A stretch of DNA of 64,000 nucleotides from Streptomyces sp. NBC_01428 (GCF_036231965.1 NZ_CP109499.1:7750001-7814000), one strand, 5' to 3'. Counted from the stretch's first letter, positions 8,950-17,757 are shown. The notes: generated by a model from the sequence alone, not told the origin. Numbers and translations are program-made.

Positions 8950-8974
8950 AGAGGGGATCGTAGCTCCGGAACGC

Positions 8975-10366
8975 TCACGCTCCGTGCCATACGGTGGTGA
9001 TGTTGCAGAACTCGCGGATTCCGTGCTCCGACAGCTCACGTCCGTAGCCGGACCGCTTCTCCCCGCCGAAGGGGAACGCCGGGTGCGAGGCCGTCATCCC
9101 GTTGAAAAAGACGCCGCCGGCCTCGATGTCCCGCACGAACCGCTCCACCTCGGCCTCGTCACGCGTCCACACGTTCGAGCTCAGCCCGAACGGGGTGTCG
9201 TTGGCGATGGCGACCGCCTCGTCCAGGTCGGCCGCCCGGTAGAGCGTGGCGACCGGCCCGAACGTCTCCTCCTGGTGGATGCGCATCTCGGGAGTGATGT
9301 CGGTCAGCACGGTCGGCGCGTAGTACCACCCGTCCGAGAACCCGTCGGGGCGTTCGCCGCCGCACAGCACGGTCGCGCCGTTCTCCACCGCGTCGTCGAC
9401 GAGCTCCTCCAGGTCGGTGCGGCCCTGCTCGGTCGAGAGCGGCCCCACCTCGGTGTCCTCTTCGAGCGGATCGCCGACCTTGAGGGCCCGCATCCCGTCG
9501 GCGAAGTGCTCCGCGAAGGTGTCGAACACGTCGGTGTGCACGATGAACCGCTTGGCGGCGATGCAGGACTGCCCGTTGTTCTGCACGCGGGCGGTCACGG
9601 CGGTCCGCGCGGCCCGCTCGACGTCGGCGGACGGCATCACGACGTACGGGTCGCTGCCGCCCAGCTCCAGCACCGTCTTCTTCACCTCGTCGCCGGCCAC
9701 CGAGGCGACCGCCCGGCCCGCCGGTTCGCTGCCGGTCAGCGTGGCCGCCTTCACGCGCGGGTCGCGCAGGATGTCCTCGACCGCTCCCGAGCCGATCAGC
9801 AGCGTCTGGAAGCAGCCCTCGGGGAAGCCCGCCCTGCGGAACAGGTCCTCCAGGTAGAGCGCGGTCTGCGGCACGTTCGACGCGTGCTTGAGCAGGCCCA
9901 CGTTGCCCGCCATGAGAGCGGGCGCCGCGAACCGGACCACCTGCCAGAGCGGGAAGTTCCACGGCATCACGGCGAGCACCGGGCCGAGCGGCCGGTAGCG
10001 CACGAGGACGCGGGACGCGCCGGAGTCCTTCGCGTCCGCCGCGTCCGGGTGCTCGTCGGCGAGCAGTCCCTCGGCGCGGTCGGCGTACCAGTGCATCGCC
10101 TTGGCGCACTTGGCTGCCTCCGCGCGGGCCTGCTTGACGGGCTTGCCCATCTCGACCGTCATCACCCGGCCGATCTCGTCCTGGTCCTGCTCCAGGAGTT
10201 CGGCGGCCCGGTGCATCAGCCGCGCCCGCTCGGCGAACGAGGTCGTGCGATACGAGCGGAACGTGGCCTCGGCGGCGGCGAGCCTGCGCTCGATCTCCTC
10301 GGCGCCGAGCGCGTCGTACGTCTTGAGCGTCTCGCCGTTCGCCGGGTTCACCGTCGCGATGGCCAT
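8975..10366 (-). CDS. gabD: NAD(P)-dependent succinate-semialdehyde dehydrogenase
   Basis: Aldehyde dehydrogenase of 463 aa in the compact GabD/Sad (YneI-like) branch, oxidising succinate semialdehyde to succinate in GABA or related breakdown. The oxyanion Asn is in MPWNFPLWQV, the catalytic Glu in LELGGSDPYVV and the nucleophilic Cys in NNGQSCIAAKRF; the cofactor-binding GSEPAGRAVAS is present. The short N-terminus starting MAIATVNPANGETL fits this subgroup. Substrate is predicted by similarity only; other short aldehydes are possible. No GABA aminotransferase is nearby. Confidence 0.85.
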   Translation of the reverse strand: MAIATVNPANGETLKTYDALGAEEIERRLAAAEATFRSYRTTSFAERARLMHRAAELLEQDQDEIGRVMTVEMGKPVKQARAEAAKCAKAMHWYADRAEGLLADEHPDAADAKDSGASRVLVRYRPLGPVLAVMPWNFPLWQVVRFAAPALMAGNVGLLKHASNVPQTALYLEDLFRRAGFPEGCFQTLLIGSGAVEDILRDPRVKAATLTGSEPAGRAVASVAGDEVKKTVLELGGSDPYVVMPSADVERAARTAVTARVQNNGQSCIAAKRFIVHTDVFDTFAEHFADGMRALKVGDPLEEDTEVGPLSTEQGRTDLEELVDDAVENGATVLCGGERPDGFSDGWYYAPTVLTDITPEMRIHQEETFGPVATLYRAADLDEAVAIANDTPFGLSSNVWTRDEAEVERFVRDIEAGGVFFNGMTASHPAFPFGGEKRSGYGRELSEHGIREFCNITTVWHGA

Positions 10367-10475
10367 GGGCCGACCTCCTGAGAGCGGGCTGTTGTCCGAC
10401 CCTCCCGCGCGGCGGGGTCCGGCGCAACGCGGAGGGCTGCTGGGCGAGCCGGCGCACGTGGCCGAACGCCGACTC

Positions 10476-10949
10476 TCAGGCCGAGTGCTCCACCAGCCGG
10501 TCGAGAAACGTCGCCTGGGCGGACACGATGAGCGTCCGGGCCCGGTCCGGGGTCATCCACTCCACCCGGTCCAGTTCGGGAAACTCCTGGTGGCGGCCCG
10601 ATTTCGGCGGCCATTCCATGGCGAAGGTGCCGGGCACCACGGCCGCCGGATCCAGATCCGCCTCGATCGCCCAGGCCGTGACGACCTTGCCGTTCGTCTG
10701 GGTGACCTCACCGAGCGTGACGGCCTCGCCGTCGGGCGGCGGCAGCCCCAGCTCCTCGCGGAACTCGCGGCGGGCCGCGTCCCAGGCGGTCTCGTCGGGT
10801 TCGTACTCGCCCTTGGGGACCGTCCAGGCCCCGGCGTCCCGCCGTGCGAAGAAGGGGCCGCCCATGTGGCCGAGGAGGACCTCGATGCCGTGCCCGGTGC
10901 GCCGGAACAGCAGCAGGCCCGCACTCCGCTTGGCCCTGCCGCCGCTCAC
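10476..10949 (-). CDS. NUDIX hydrolase coupled to the DNA ligase
   Basis: A 157-aa NUDIX pyrophosphohydrolase. The start is a GTG (VSGGRAKRSAGLLLFRR) whose bases overlap the ligase stop by 4 bp (GTGA), so translation is coupled. NUDIX box: GEYEPDETAWDAARREFREE-LG, with the REFREE-L core near residue 61. The start SAGLLLFRR and the segment WTVPKGE are usual for Ap4A- or dNTP-type housekeeping enzymes. Coupling to an ATP-dependent ligase suggests nucleotide-pool or nucleotide-metabolite clean-up in DNA repair; this is inference from context. Confidence 0.88.
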   Translation of the reverse strand: MSGGRAKRSAGLLLFRRTGHGIEVLLGHMGGPFFARRDAGAWTVPKGEYEPDETAWDAARREFREELGLPPPDGEAVTLGEVTQTNGKVVTAWAIEADLDPAAVVPGTFAMEWPPKSGRHQEFPELDRVEWMTPDRARTLIVSAQATFLDRLVEHSA

Positions 10950-12484
10950 GCCGTCACCTCCGGGTGGGCGGCGAGCAGGGTGTCGACCGTGTCGGCGTCG
11001 GCCGGGCGCTTGTCCTCGCGGTAGCGGACGACCCGTGCGAAGCGCAGGGTGACGCCGGCCGGATAGCGCGTGGACCGCTGCAGACCGTCGTAGGCGATCT
11101 CCACGACCAGTTCGGGCCGTACGGTCACCACGTGCCCGTCGTCCTCCACCGCCAGTTCCCGGAGCCGTTCGGTCTGCCAGGTGAGCATCGCGTCGGTCAT
11201 GCCCTTGAAGGTCTTGCCGAGCATGGCGAAGGCGCCGTCGCCGGTGCGGGCGCCCAGGTGCAGGTTGGAGAGCCTGCCGGTGCGCCGGCCGTGCCCCCAC
11301 TCGGCCGCGAGGACCACCAGGTCGAGGGTGTGCACGGGCTTGACCTTCAGCCAGGAGGCGCCGCGCCGGCCCGCGCTGTAGGGGGCGTCGAGCGCCTTCA
11401 CCACGACCCCCTCGTGGCCGCGCGCCAGCGAGTCGGCGAGGAAGCGCTCGCCGTCGGCGGCGTCCTCCGGTCCCGCCACCGGCGTCCGCCGGACCCGCAT
11501 CGGTTCCGGCACGAGACGGGCCAGCTCCGTGTGCCGTTCCGTGAACGGCAGGTCCAGCAGGTCCCGGCCGTCCACCGAGAGGGCGTCGAAGAAGACGGGG
11601 GAGACGGGCACGGCCTTCGCGGCCGTCGCCACGTCCACGCGGGACCCCACGCGTCCCGCCGTCTCCTGGAAGGAGCGCGGCCGGCCCCGCTCGTCCAGCG
11701 CGATCACCTCGCCGTCCAGGATGAACCGCTCGCCGCGCAACTCCCGTGCGGCAGCGGTCAGTTCAGGGAGTCGGTCGGTGATGTCGTCGAGCGTCCGGGT
11801 GTAGACGCGCACATCCTCGCCGTCGCGGTGCACCTGCACCCGGATGCCGTCGAGTTTCTCCTCCACCACGCAGGCGCCGAGCTTGCCGACCGCCTCGGAC
11901 ACCGACGCGGCGCTGTGCGCCAGCATCGGCAGCACCGGCCGGCCGACCGTGAGCCGGAACCCGGACAACGCCTCCGGACCGTCGGCGAGCAGGGCTCGCG
12001 CGACCGTCCGGAGCGAACCGGCGAGCATCACCGCGCGCCGTACGTCCCCGGCGGGTGCGCCGGTCGCCTGGGCGAGCCCCTCCACGGCGACCGCGTCCAA
12101 GGCCCCCTGGCGCACCTCCCCGGTGAGCAGCCCGAACAGGAAGCGCTGCTCCTCCTCGGTGGCCGCCCCCATCAACTCACCGACCAGTCGGGCCCGTTCG
12201 GCCTGTGAGCCGGTGCCGGACACCTGGCCGAGAGCGCTGAGGCGGGCGTCGACCTCGCGCACGGTGAGGGTGGGCTCGGTGGCCGGCGGGACCCGGTAGC
12301 TCAGCACCCTCCAGCCGATGCCGAGCCGGCCCTGCGGCAGCCGGCCCGCCAGATACGGGATCACGATCGGCACGTCGTCCGGCTCGGCGTCCCGGAACAG
12401 CTCCGCGAGCAGAGCGGTCTTCCGGGACCGCGCCGAGGTGGCGGCGACCTCCTGGGACACATGGGCGAGCCGGCTCAGCAGCAT
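10946..12484 (-). CDS. ATP-dependent DNA ligase, LigB type
   Basis: A 512-aa ATP-dependent DNA ligase of the archaeal/eukaryotic type, like mycobacterial LigB. The N-terminal DNA-binding domain covers about residues 1-200. The adenylation motif I is EEKLDGIRVQVH (active-site Lys near residue 212), followed by ILDGEVIALD, FFDALSVDG, EGVVVKALDAPY and WLKVKPVHTLDLVV (motifs III-V), then an OB fold ending in RFARVVRYREDK. ATG at 12484 is the first start after a region with no coding support. Such enzymes are accessory repair ligases; the replicative NAD-dependent ligase is encoded elsewhere. Confidence 0.92.
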   Translation of the reverse strand: MLLSRLAHVSQEVAATSARSRKTALLAELFRDAEPDDVPIVIPYLAGRLPQGRLGIGWRVLSYRVPPATEPTLTVREVDARLSALGQVSGTGSQAERARLVGELMGAATEEEQRFLFGLLTGEVRQGALDAVAVEGLAQATGAPAGDVRRAVMLAGSLRTVARALLADGPEALSGFRLTVGRPVLPMLAHSAASVSEAVGKLGACVVEEKLDGIRVQVHRDGEDVRVYTRTLDDITDRLPELTAAARELRGERFILDGEVIALDERGRPRSFQETAGRVGSRVDVATAAKAVPVSPVFFDALSVDGRDLLDLPFTERHTELARLVPEPMRVRRTPVAGPEDAADGERFLADSLARGHEGVVVKALDAPYSAGRRGASWLKVKPVHTLDLVVLAAEWGHGRRTGRLSNLHLGARTGDGAFAMLGKTFKGMTDAMLTWQTERLRELAVEDDGHVVTVRPELVVEIAYDGLQRSTRYPAGVTLRFARVVRYREDKRPADADTVDTLLAAHPEVTA

Positions 12485-12585
12485 GCAGCCATGGTGCAAC
12501 GCGGACGCCGGGTTCACACCCGTACGGGGGCGGGCCGGTGACCTCGCGCTGCCGCGGCCGGGCGTTGTCCGTGCGGCGCGGGCGC

Positions 12586-13527
12586 CTACCGCCCCCGTGC
12601 CACGGCCGCGTCCAGGTCGGTGAAGAGCAGTTCGCCGTTGAGGGTGGCCGCCGCGCGGTAGCCGCCGCTCGCCGCGTTCACGACCTGCTCGGCGAAGCCG
12701 GCGGCGTTGCCCGCGGCCCAGGCGCCGGGCACGCTCGTCAGGCCGGTCGGATCGATCACCGGATAGGAGCCGAACGGGGTCTCGGTCAGCTCGGCGCCCA
12801 GTCGTTCGAGCAGGCCGGTCCGCGGCACGGCCCGGGGAGCGACGAACAGCGCCGAGCGGGCGTGTGTGGACCCGTCGGCGAGACGGACGCCGGTGAGCCG
12901 GTCGGCGTCCACCACCAGCTCCGCGACCTCGCCCGGCACCACGGTGACCCCGGCGGCGGCCAGACGGCGCAGGTCCTCGTCGCCGAGCTCGTCCTCCGCG
13001 ACGGTGTGCAGGAACAGCGTGACGTCCTTCGACCACTGGGTCACCATCAGCGCCTGGTGCACGCTCATCGGCGTCGTGGCCAGCACGCCGAAGGCCTCGT
13101 CGCGGACCTCCCAGCCGTGGCAGTAAGGGCAGTGCAGCACATCGCGCCCGAAGCGCTCGGCGACGCCGGGCACGGCGGGCAGTTCGTCGGCCAGGCCCGT
13201 GGTGACGATCAGCCGACGCGCGTGGACGGCCCGCCCGGACCCGAGCGTCACGTCGAACTCCCCGGTGCCGTCGCGGACCACGTCCACCGCGTGGTCACGG
13301 GCGATCTCCACCCCGTAGCCCTCGACCTCCCGGCGGCCCTCGGCGAGGAACGCCGCGGGCGGCATGCCGTCCCGCGTCAGATATCCCTGCAGGTGCGCGG
13401 CGGGCGCGTTGCGCGGTTCGCCCGCGTCGACGACGAGGGTGCGGCGCCGGGCCCGGCCGAGGACCAGGGCGGCCGACAGTCCGGCCGTGCCGCCGCCGAC
13501 GACGACCACTTCGTATGTCTCGGTCAT
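12586..13527 (-). CDS. Thioredoxin-reductase-like FAD/NAD(P) oxidoreductase
   Basis: Flavoprotein disulfide-reductase homologue of 313 aa. The FAD Rossmann motif VVVVGGGTAGLSAALVLGRA is at the N-terminus. The redox centre is HCPYCHGWEV, with CxxC at the thioredoxin-reductase position. The FAD-binding end motif GAWAAGNAAGF is present. The second nucleotide motif (GVLATTPMSVHQALM) lacks the usual GGGDSA-type glycine pattern, so NADPH use is uncertain and the protein resembles ferredoxin-dependent or holomycin-oxidase-like relatives. No thioredoxin gene is adjacent. GGAGGTGG precedes the ATG. Divergent from an XRE-cupin regulator that probably controls it. Confidence 0.85.
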   Translation of the reverse strand: MTETYEVVVVGGGTAGLSAALVLGRARRRTLVVDAGEPRNAPAAHLQGYLTRDGMPPAAFLAEGRREVEGYGVEIARDHAVDVVRDGTGEFDVTLGSGRAVHARRLIVTTGLADELPAVPGVAERFGRDVLHCPYCHGWEVRDEAFGVLATTPMSVHQALMVTQWSKDVTLFLHTVAEDELGDEDLRRLAAAGVTVVPGEVAELVVDADRLTGVRLADGSTHARSALFVAPRAVPRTGLLERLGAELTETPFGSYPVIDPTGLTSVPGAWAAGNAAGFAEQVVNAASGGYRAAATLNGELLFTDLDAAVARGR

Positions 13528-13568
13528 GGTGACCACCTCCGCCCCGAACGTCGCCGATCGTCGACGGA

Positions 13569-13597
13569 TTGACAAATGGCTTTGCCGATTCTGCAAT
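13569..13597 (+). promoter_or_regulatory. Consensus-like promoter giving a possibly leaderless mRNA
   Basis: TTGACA at 13569-13574, 17 bp spacer and TGCAAT at 13592-13597. The expected start site falls on or next to the ATG at 13604 of the XRE-cupin gene, which has no Shine-Dalgarno, so the message is probably leaderless. The small repeat CAAATGGCTTTG at 13573-13584 is a possible autoregulatory site. Confidence 0.55.
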
Positions 13598-13603
13598 GTG
13601 GGG

Positions 13604-14248
13604 ATGAGCGAGGAGACGTCCACGGGGACGAGCGACGGGATCAGGCCGGGCGCGACCGGGGACGCGGGGACGGACGAGGTACTGGCCGAGGTGGGCCCCC
13701 GGCTGCGCCGGATCCGCAAGGACCGCGGGGCCACGCTGGCCGGGCTGTCCGAGGCGACCGGCATCTCGGTGAGCACGCTGTCGCGGCTGGAGTCGGGTCT
13801 GCGCAAGCCCAGCCTGGAGCTGCTGCTGCCCATCGCGCGGGCGCACCAGGTCCCGCTCGACGAACTGGTCGGTGCCCCGCCCGTCGGCGACCCGCGGGTG
13901 CGGGCCGAGCCCATCGTGCGGGGAGGCCGCACGCACTGGCCGCTGACCCGCCAGCCCGGCGGCCTCCAGGCCTACAAGGTGCTCGAACCGCAGCGTTCCA
14001 TGACCCCGGACCCGCGGACCCACGAGGGCTACGAGTGGCTGTACGTGATGTCCGGGCGGCTGCGCCTGGTGCTCGGCGAGCACGACGTGGTGCTCGGTCC
14101 CGGGGAGGCGGCAGAGTTCGACACACGGGTGCCGCACTGGTTCGGGTCGACGGGGGAGGGGCCCGTCGAGTTCCTGAGCCTGTTCGGGCCGCAGGGGGAG
14201 CGGATGCACGTGCGGGCCCGGCCGAAGGTGCGCGGCCAGGAGATCTGA
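13604..14248 (+). CDS. XRE-family regulator with C-terminal cupin domain
   Basis: A 214-aa transcription factor. The helix-turn-helix of the Cro/XRE type spans about residues 28-84 (RLRRIRKDRGATLAGLSEAT, then STLSRLESGLRKPSLELL), and the cupin_2 barrel covers the C-terminal half (HEGYEWLYVMSGRLRLVLGE and PGEAAEFDTRVPHWFGS). The cupin probably binds a small ligand. The ATG follows directly on a consensus promoter. Divergent from the disulfide-reductase-like flavoprotein, a common arrangement for HTH-cupin regulators and their target; regulation of that gene is inferred. Confidence 0.88.
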   Translation: MSEETSTGTSDGIRPGATGDAGTDEVLAEVGPRLRRIRKDRGATLAGLSEATGISVSTLSRLESGLRKPSLELLLPIARAHQVPLDELVGAPPVGDPRVRAEPIVRGGRTHWPLTRQPGGLQAYKVLEPQRSMTPDPRTHEGYEWLYVMSGRLRLVLGEHDVVLGPGEAAEFDTRVPHWFGSTGEGPVEFLSLFGPQGERMHVRARPKVRGQEI

Positions 14249-14262
14249 CCGCGGGGACTGCT

Positions 14263-14309
14263 CCACCTGGGAGTGGCGAAGACGACGGGCGCCCCCTGTT
14301 CCCAGGTGG
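14263..14309. repeat. Long-spaced inverted repeat before the quinone oxidoreductase operon
   Basis: Perfect 10-bp inverted repeat CCACCTGGGA / TCCCAGGTGG with 27 bp between the arms. It begins 15 bp after the XRE-cupin stop and ends 14 bp before a TAGTAT (14323-14328) that could be the -10 box of the next operon. It may be a terminator of the upstream gene or a two-site operator. Confidence 0.5.
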
Positions 14310-14372
14310 GCAAGCGACCGCTTAGTATGCGATCGACCCCGGTCAGACGACGCAGTCCCCTGGAGGCCCCGC

Positions 14373-15350
14373 ATGCAGGCATGGCAAGTGCACCAGAACG
14401 GCGAGCCCGCGGAGGCGATGCGCCTCCAGGAGGTGGACCGGCCGACGCCCGGTGACGGCCAGGTCCTGCTCACGGTCCGCGCCGCCAACATCAACTTCCC
14501 GGACGCGCTGCTGTGCCGCGGCCAGTACCAGGTCAGGCCGCCGCTGCCGTTCACGCCCGGCGTGGAGATCTGCGGCGAGACCGAGGACGGACGCCGGGTG
14601 ATCGCCAACCCCGTGCTGCCGTACGGCGGCTTCGCCGAGTACGCGCTCGCGGACGCCGCGGCCCTGCTGCCGGCCCCCGACGCCCTCGACGACGCCGAGG
14701 CCGCCGCCCTGCACATCGGCTACCAGACGGGCTGGTTCGGCCTGCACCGCCGCGCCCGCCTGGAGGCCGGCGAGACGCTGCTCGTGCACGCCGCGGCCGG
14801 CGGGGTCGGCAGCGCGGCCGTACAGCTCGGCAAGGCGGCCGGCGCGACCGTCATCGGCGTCGTCGGCGGCGCCGACAAGGTCGCCGTGGCACGGGAACTG
14901 GGCTGTGACGTCGTCATCGACCGGCGCGCCGAGGACGTCATCGGCGCGGTCAAGGAGGCGACCGGCGGACGCGGCGCGGACGTGATCTACGACCCGGTCG
15001 GCGGCGACGCCTACACCCAGTCCACCAAGGTCGTCGCCTTCGAGGGCCGGATCGTCGTCGTCGGCTTCGCGAGCGGCAGCATCCCGAGCCCGGCCCTCAA
15101 CCACGCCCTCGTGAAGAACTACGCGATCCTCGGCCTGCACTGGGGCCTGTACAACACCAAGAACCCGAAGCTCGTCCAGCACTGCCACGAACAGCTCACC
15201 GAGCTGGCCACCCGCGGCGCGATCAAGCCGCTGGTGAGCGAGCGGGTACCGCTGAGCGGGGCCGCCGCCGCCGTGCAGCGGGTCGCCGACGGGGTCACCA
15301 CCGGACGGATCGCCGTGGTGCCCGCACTGGAGAACGGAGCCGCCGCATGA
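14373..15350 (+). CDS. NADPH:quinone oxidoreductase family protein (MDR)
   Basis: Zinc-free medium-chain dehydrogenase/reductase of 325 aa, quinone-oxidoreductase-like. The GroES-like N-terminal domain carries AANINFPDALLCRGQYQV, and the cofactor motif is AAAGGVGSAAVQLGKAAGA near residue 140. Zinc-ligand cysteines are missing, as in QOR proteins. Its TGA overlaps the ATG of the next gene (ATGA), so it heads a three-gene operon with two acyl-CoA dehydrogenases and likely reduces an enoyl or quinone intermediate of that pathway. True substrate unknown. Confidence 0.88.
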   Translation: MQAWQVHQNGEPAEAMRLQEVDRPTPGDGQVLLTVRAANINFPDALLCRGQYQVRPPLPFTPGVEICGETEDGRRVIANPVLPYGGFAEYALADAAALLPAPDALDDAEAAALHIGYQTGWFGLHRRARLEAGETLLVHAAAGGVGSAAVQLGKAAGATVIGVVGGADKVAVARELGCDVVIDRRAEDVIGAVKEATGGRGADVIYDPVGGDAYTQSTKVVAFEGRIVVVGFASGSIPSPALNHALVKNYAILGLHWGLYNTKNPKLVQHCHEQLTELATRGAIKPLVSERVPLSGAAAAVQRVADGVTTGRIAVVPALENGAAA

Positions 15351-16549
15351 CCGACGCAGCCGAACTGCGCCGCCGCACCCAGGAGTTGCTGGCCGCGCAC
15401 CCGCCCGCCGAGACGGAACGTCTGGACTTCCTCAAGGCCCGCTTCGACGCCGGACTCGCCTGGGTGCACTACCCCGAGGGCCTCGGCGGACTCGGCGCAC
15501 CCCGCCGCCTCCAGGCCGTGGTCGACGCCGAACTGGCCGCCGCGGGCGCGCCCGACAACGACCCCCGGCGCATCGGCATCGGCCTCGGCATGGCCGCGCC
15601 GACGATCCTCGGCTTCGGCACCGAGGAGCAGAAGCGGCGCTTCCTGCGGCCCCTGTGGGTCGGCGAGGAGGTGTGGTGCCAGCTGTTCAGCGAGCCCGGC
15701 GCCGGCTCGGACCTCGCCGCGCTCGGCACCCGCGCCGTCCGCACCGACGCCGACGCGGCCGAGGGTGGCGGCGACTGGGTGATCAACGGGCAGAAGGTGT
15801 GGACGTCCAGCGCCCACCTCGCCCGCTGGGCCATCCTCATCGCCCGCACCGACCCGGACGTGCCCAAGCACCGGGGCATCACGTACTTCATCTGCGACAT
15901 GAGCGACCCCGGCGTCGAAGTGCGGCCGCTGCGCCAGATCACCGGCGAGGCCGAGTTCAACGAGGTCTTCCTCACCGACGTCCGCATCCCCGACGCGCAC
16001 CGCCTCGGCGAGGTCGGCGACGGCTGGCGGGTCGCGCAGACCACGCTGATGAACGAGCGCGTGTCCATCGGCGGCATGCGCATCCCGCGCGAGGGCGGCA
16101 TGATCGGCCCGGTCTCGAAGACCTGGCGCGAACGGCCCGAACTGCGCACCCACGACACGCACCAGCGCCTCCTGAAGTTGTGGGTCGAGGCCGAGGTCGC
16201 CCGGCTCTCCGGCGAACGCCTGCGCCAGCAGCTCGCCCAGGGCCAGCCGGGACACGAGGGCTCCGGCATGAAGCTCGGCTTCGCCCGGCTCAACCAGGAG
16301 ATCAGCGGACTGGAGGTCGAACTCCTCGGCGAGGAAGGCCTCCTGTACGAGGACTGGACGATGCGCCGACCGGAACTGGTCGACTTCACCGGCCGGGACG
16401 CCGGATACCGCTACCTCCGCTCCAAGGGCAACAGCATCGAGGGCGGGACCAGCGAGGTCCTGCTGAACATCGTCGCCGAACGCGTCCTCGGCCTGCCGTC
16501 CGAGCCGCGCACCGACAAGGACGTCGCATGGAAGGACCTCGCCCGATGA
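15347..16549 (+). CDS. Acyl-CoA dehydrogenase, first of a tandem pair
   Basis: A 400-aa FadE-like flavoenzyme. ACAD signature: CQLFSEPGAGSDLAALGTRA, and the flavin-site segment GDWVINGQKVWTSSAH. The C-terminal segment SKGNSIEGGTSEVLLNIVAE matches the EGT-SE pattern of active subunits. Start and stop both overlap the neighbours by 4 bp. In actinobacteria such coupled pairs form heterodimeric dehydrogenases acting on bulky (steroid-side-chain or ring) acyl-CoAs; that reading here rests on gene arrangement and subunit pattern. Confidence 0.9.
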   Translation: MTDAAELRRRTQELLAAHPPAETERLDFLKARFDAGLAWVHYPEGLGGLGAPRRLQAVVDAELAAAGAPDNDPRRIGIGLGMAAPTILGFGTEEQKRRFLRPLWVGEEVWCQLFSEPGAGSDLAALGTRAVRTDADAAEGGGDWVINGQKVWTSSAHLARWAILIARTDPDVPKHRGITYFICDMSDPGVEVRPLRQITGEAEFNEVFLTDVRIPDAHRLGEVGDGWRVAQTTLMNERVSIGGMRIPREGGMIGPVSKTWRERPELRTHDTHQRLLKLWVEAEVARLSGERLRQQLAQGQPGHEGSGMKLGFARLNQEISGLEVELLGEEGLLYEDWTMRRPELVDFTGRDAGYRYLRSKGNSIEGGTSEVLLNIVAERVLGLPSEPRTDKDVAWKDLAR

Positions 16550-17652
16550 GCCAGGTGAGCACCGAGCCCGATCTGCTCTACACGGAGGAGGAAGAGGCGC
16601 TGCGCGCCGCCGTCCGCGACCTCCTCACCGACCGCTGCGCCGCGGCCGACGTCATCACCCGCGGCGAGTCCGCCACCCCGCACGACCCCGAACTGTGGAA
16701 GGCCCTCGCCGACGGCATGGGCCTCGCCGGACTCCTGGTGCCCGAGGAGCAGGGCGGACAGGGCGCCACCCACCGCGAGGCCGCCGTGGTCCTGGAGGAA
16801 CTGGGCCGCGCGGTCGCGCCCGTTCCCTATCTGACGAGCGCCGTCGTCGCCACCGAGGCGCTGCTGGCCTGCACGGGAGCCGACGCGGCCGAGCTGCTCA
16901 CCGCCCTCGCCTCCGGCCGTACGGTGGGCGCCCTCGCCGTCCCGCTCAGCAGCGGGCCCGGCGCCGCCCTTCGCGCCGTCCGGCTGGAAGACGGCGCGCT
17001 GCACGGCGAGTTGACGGGCATCGCGGACGCGGCCGCCGCCCACGTCCTGCTCGTCCCGGCCGACGACGGCGGGCTGTACGCGGTCGACGCGGACGCCGTC
17101 ACGGTCACCCCGCAGGTCTGCCTCGACCCGACCAGGCCGCTCGCCCGTGTCACGTTCGAGGGGGCACCGGCACGACTGCTCACCGACGACGCGCCGAGCG
17201 CGGTCCGGCGCGCGCTGCGGGCCGGTGCCGGACTGCTCGCCTCCGAGCAACTCGGCCTCGCCGACTGGTCGTTGACGGAGACCGTCCGTTACCTCAAGGA
17301 GCGCAAGCAGTTCAACCGGCCGGTGGGCGGCTTCCAGGCGCTCAAGCACCGGCTGGCCCAGGTGTGGCTGGAGGTCGTCAACACCCGTGCCGCAGCCAGG
17401 AACGCGGCCGACGCGCTGGCCACCGGAAGCTCCGACGGCGACATCGCCGTGGCCGTCGCCCAGGCCTACGCGGCCCCCGCCGCCGTCCACGCGGCGGAGG
17501 AGGCCCTCCAGCTGCACGGCGGGATCGGCATGACATGGGAGCACCCGGCGCACCTGTACCTGAAGCGCGCCAAAGCCGACTCGATCGCGTACGGCACGGC
17601 GGGCGCACACCGCGCCGCACTGGCGGAACTGGTCGACCTCCAGGCCCCCTGA
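16546..17652 (+). CDS. Acyl-CoA dehydrogenase, second of a tandem pair
   Basis: A 368-aa ACAD-fold protein beginning MSQVSTEPDLLYTEEEEAL; the ATG overlaps the stop of the partner gene. It has LVPEEQGGQGATHREAAVVLEELG in the N-terminal helical domain, RKQFNRPVGGFQALKHRLA in the C-terminal domain, and ends with LQLHGGIGMTWEHPAHLYLK. The middle beta domain is short and lacks the -SEP-AGSD- signature of its partner, as in the non-catalytic or FAD-donating subunits of heteromeric dehydrogenases. Last gene of the operon, followed by a strong hairpin. Confidence 0.88.
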   Translation: MSQVSTEPDLLYTEEEEALRAAVRDLLTDRCAAADVITRGESATPHDPELWKALADGMGLAGLLVPEEQGGQGATHREAAVVLEELGRAVAPVPYLTSAVVATEALLACTGADAAELLTALASGRTVGALAVPLSSGPGAALRAVRLEDGALHGELTGIADAAAAHVLLVPADDGGLYAVDADAVTVTPQVCLDPTRPLARVTFEGAPARLLTDDAPSAVRRALRAGAGLLASEQLGLADWSLTETVRYLKERKQFNRPVGGFQALKHRLAQVWLEVVNTRAAARNAADALATGSSDGDIAVAVAQAYAAPAAVHAAEEALQLHGGIGMTWEHPAHLYLKRAKADSIAYGTAGAHRAALAELVDLQAP

Positions 17653-17722
17653 ACCGACCCCGCCCGACCCGGCCCTGCCCTCGGCCCGGGTGCCGGTTCC
17701 GAGAGGAATCCGAGACCAGTCC

Positions 17723-17757
17723 GGAGAGGCCCGCCCCCGCTCGGGGCGGGCCTCTCC
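17723..17757 (+). terminator. Strong hairpin ending the acyl-CoA dehydrogenase operon
   Basis: Perfect 15-bp stem (GGAGAGGCCCGCCCC and complement) with a 5-nt loop, 71 bp after the stop. The 312-bp gap from 17653 to 17964 holds this hairpin and the promoter region of the next gene; no other feature was seen in it. Confidence 0.85.
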
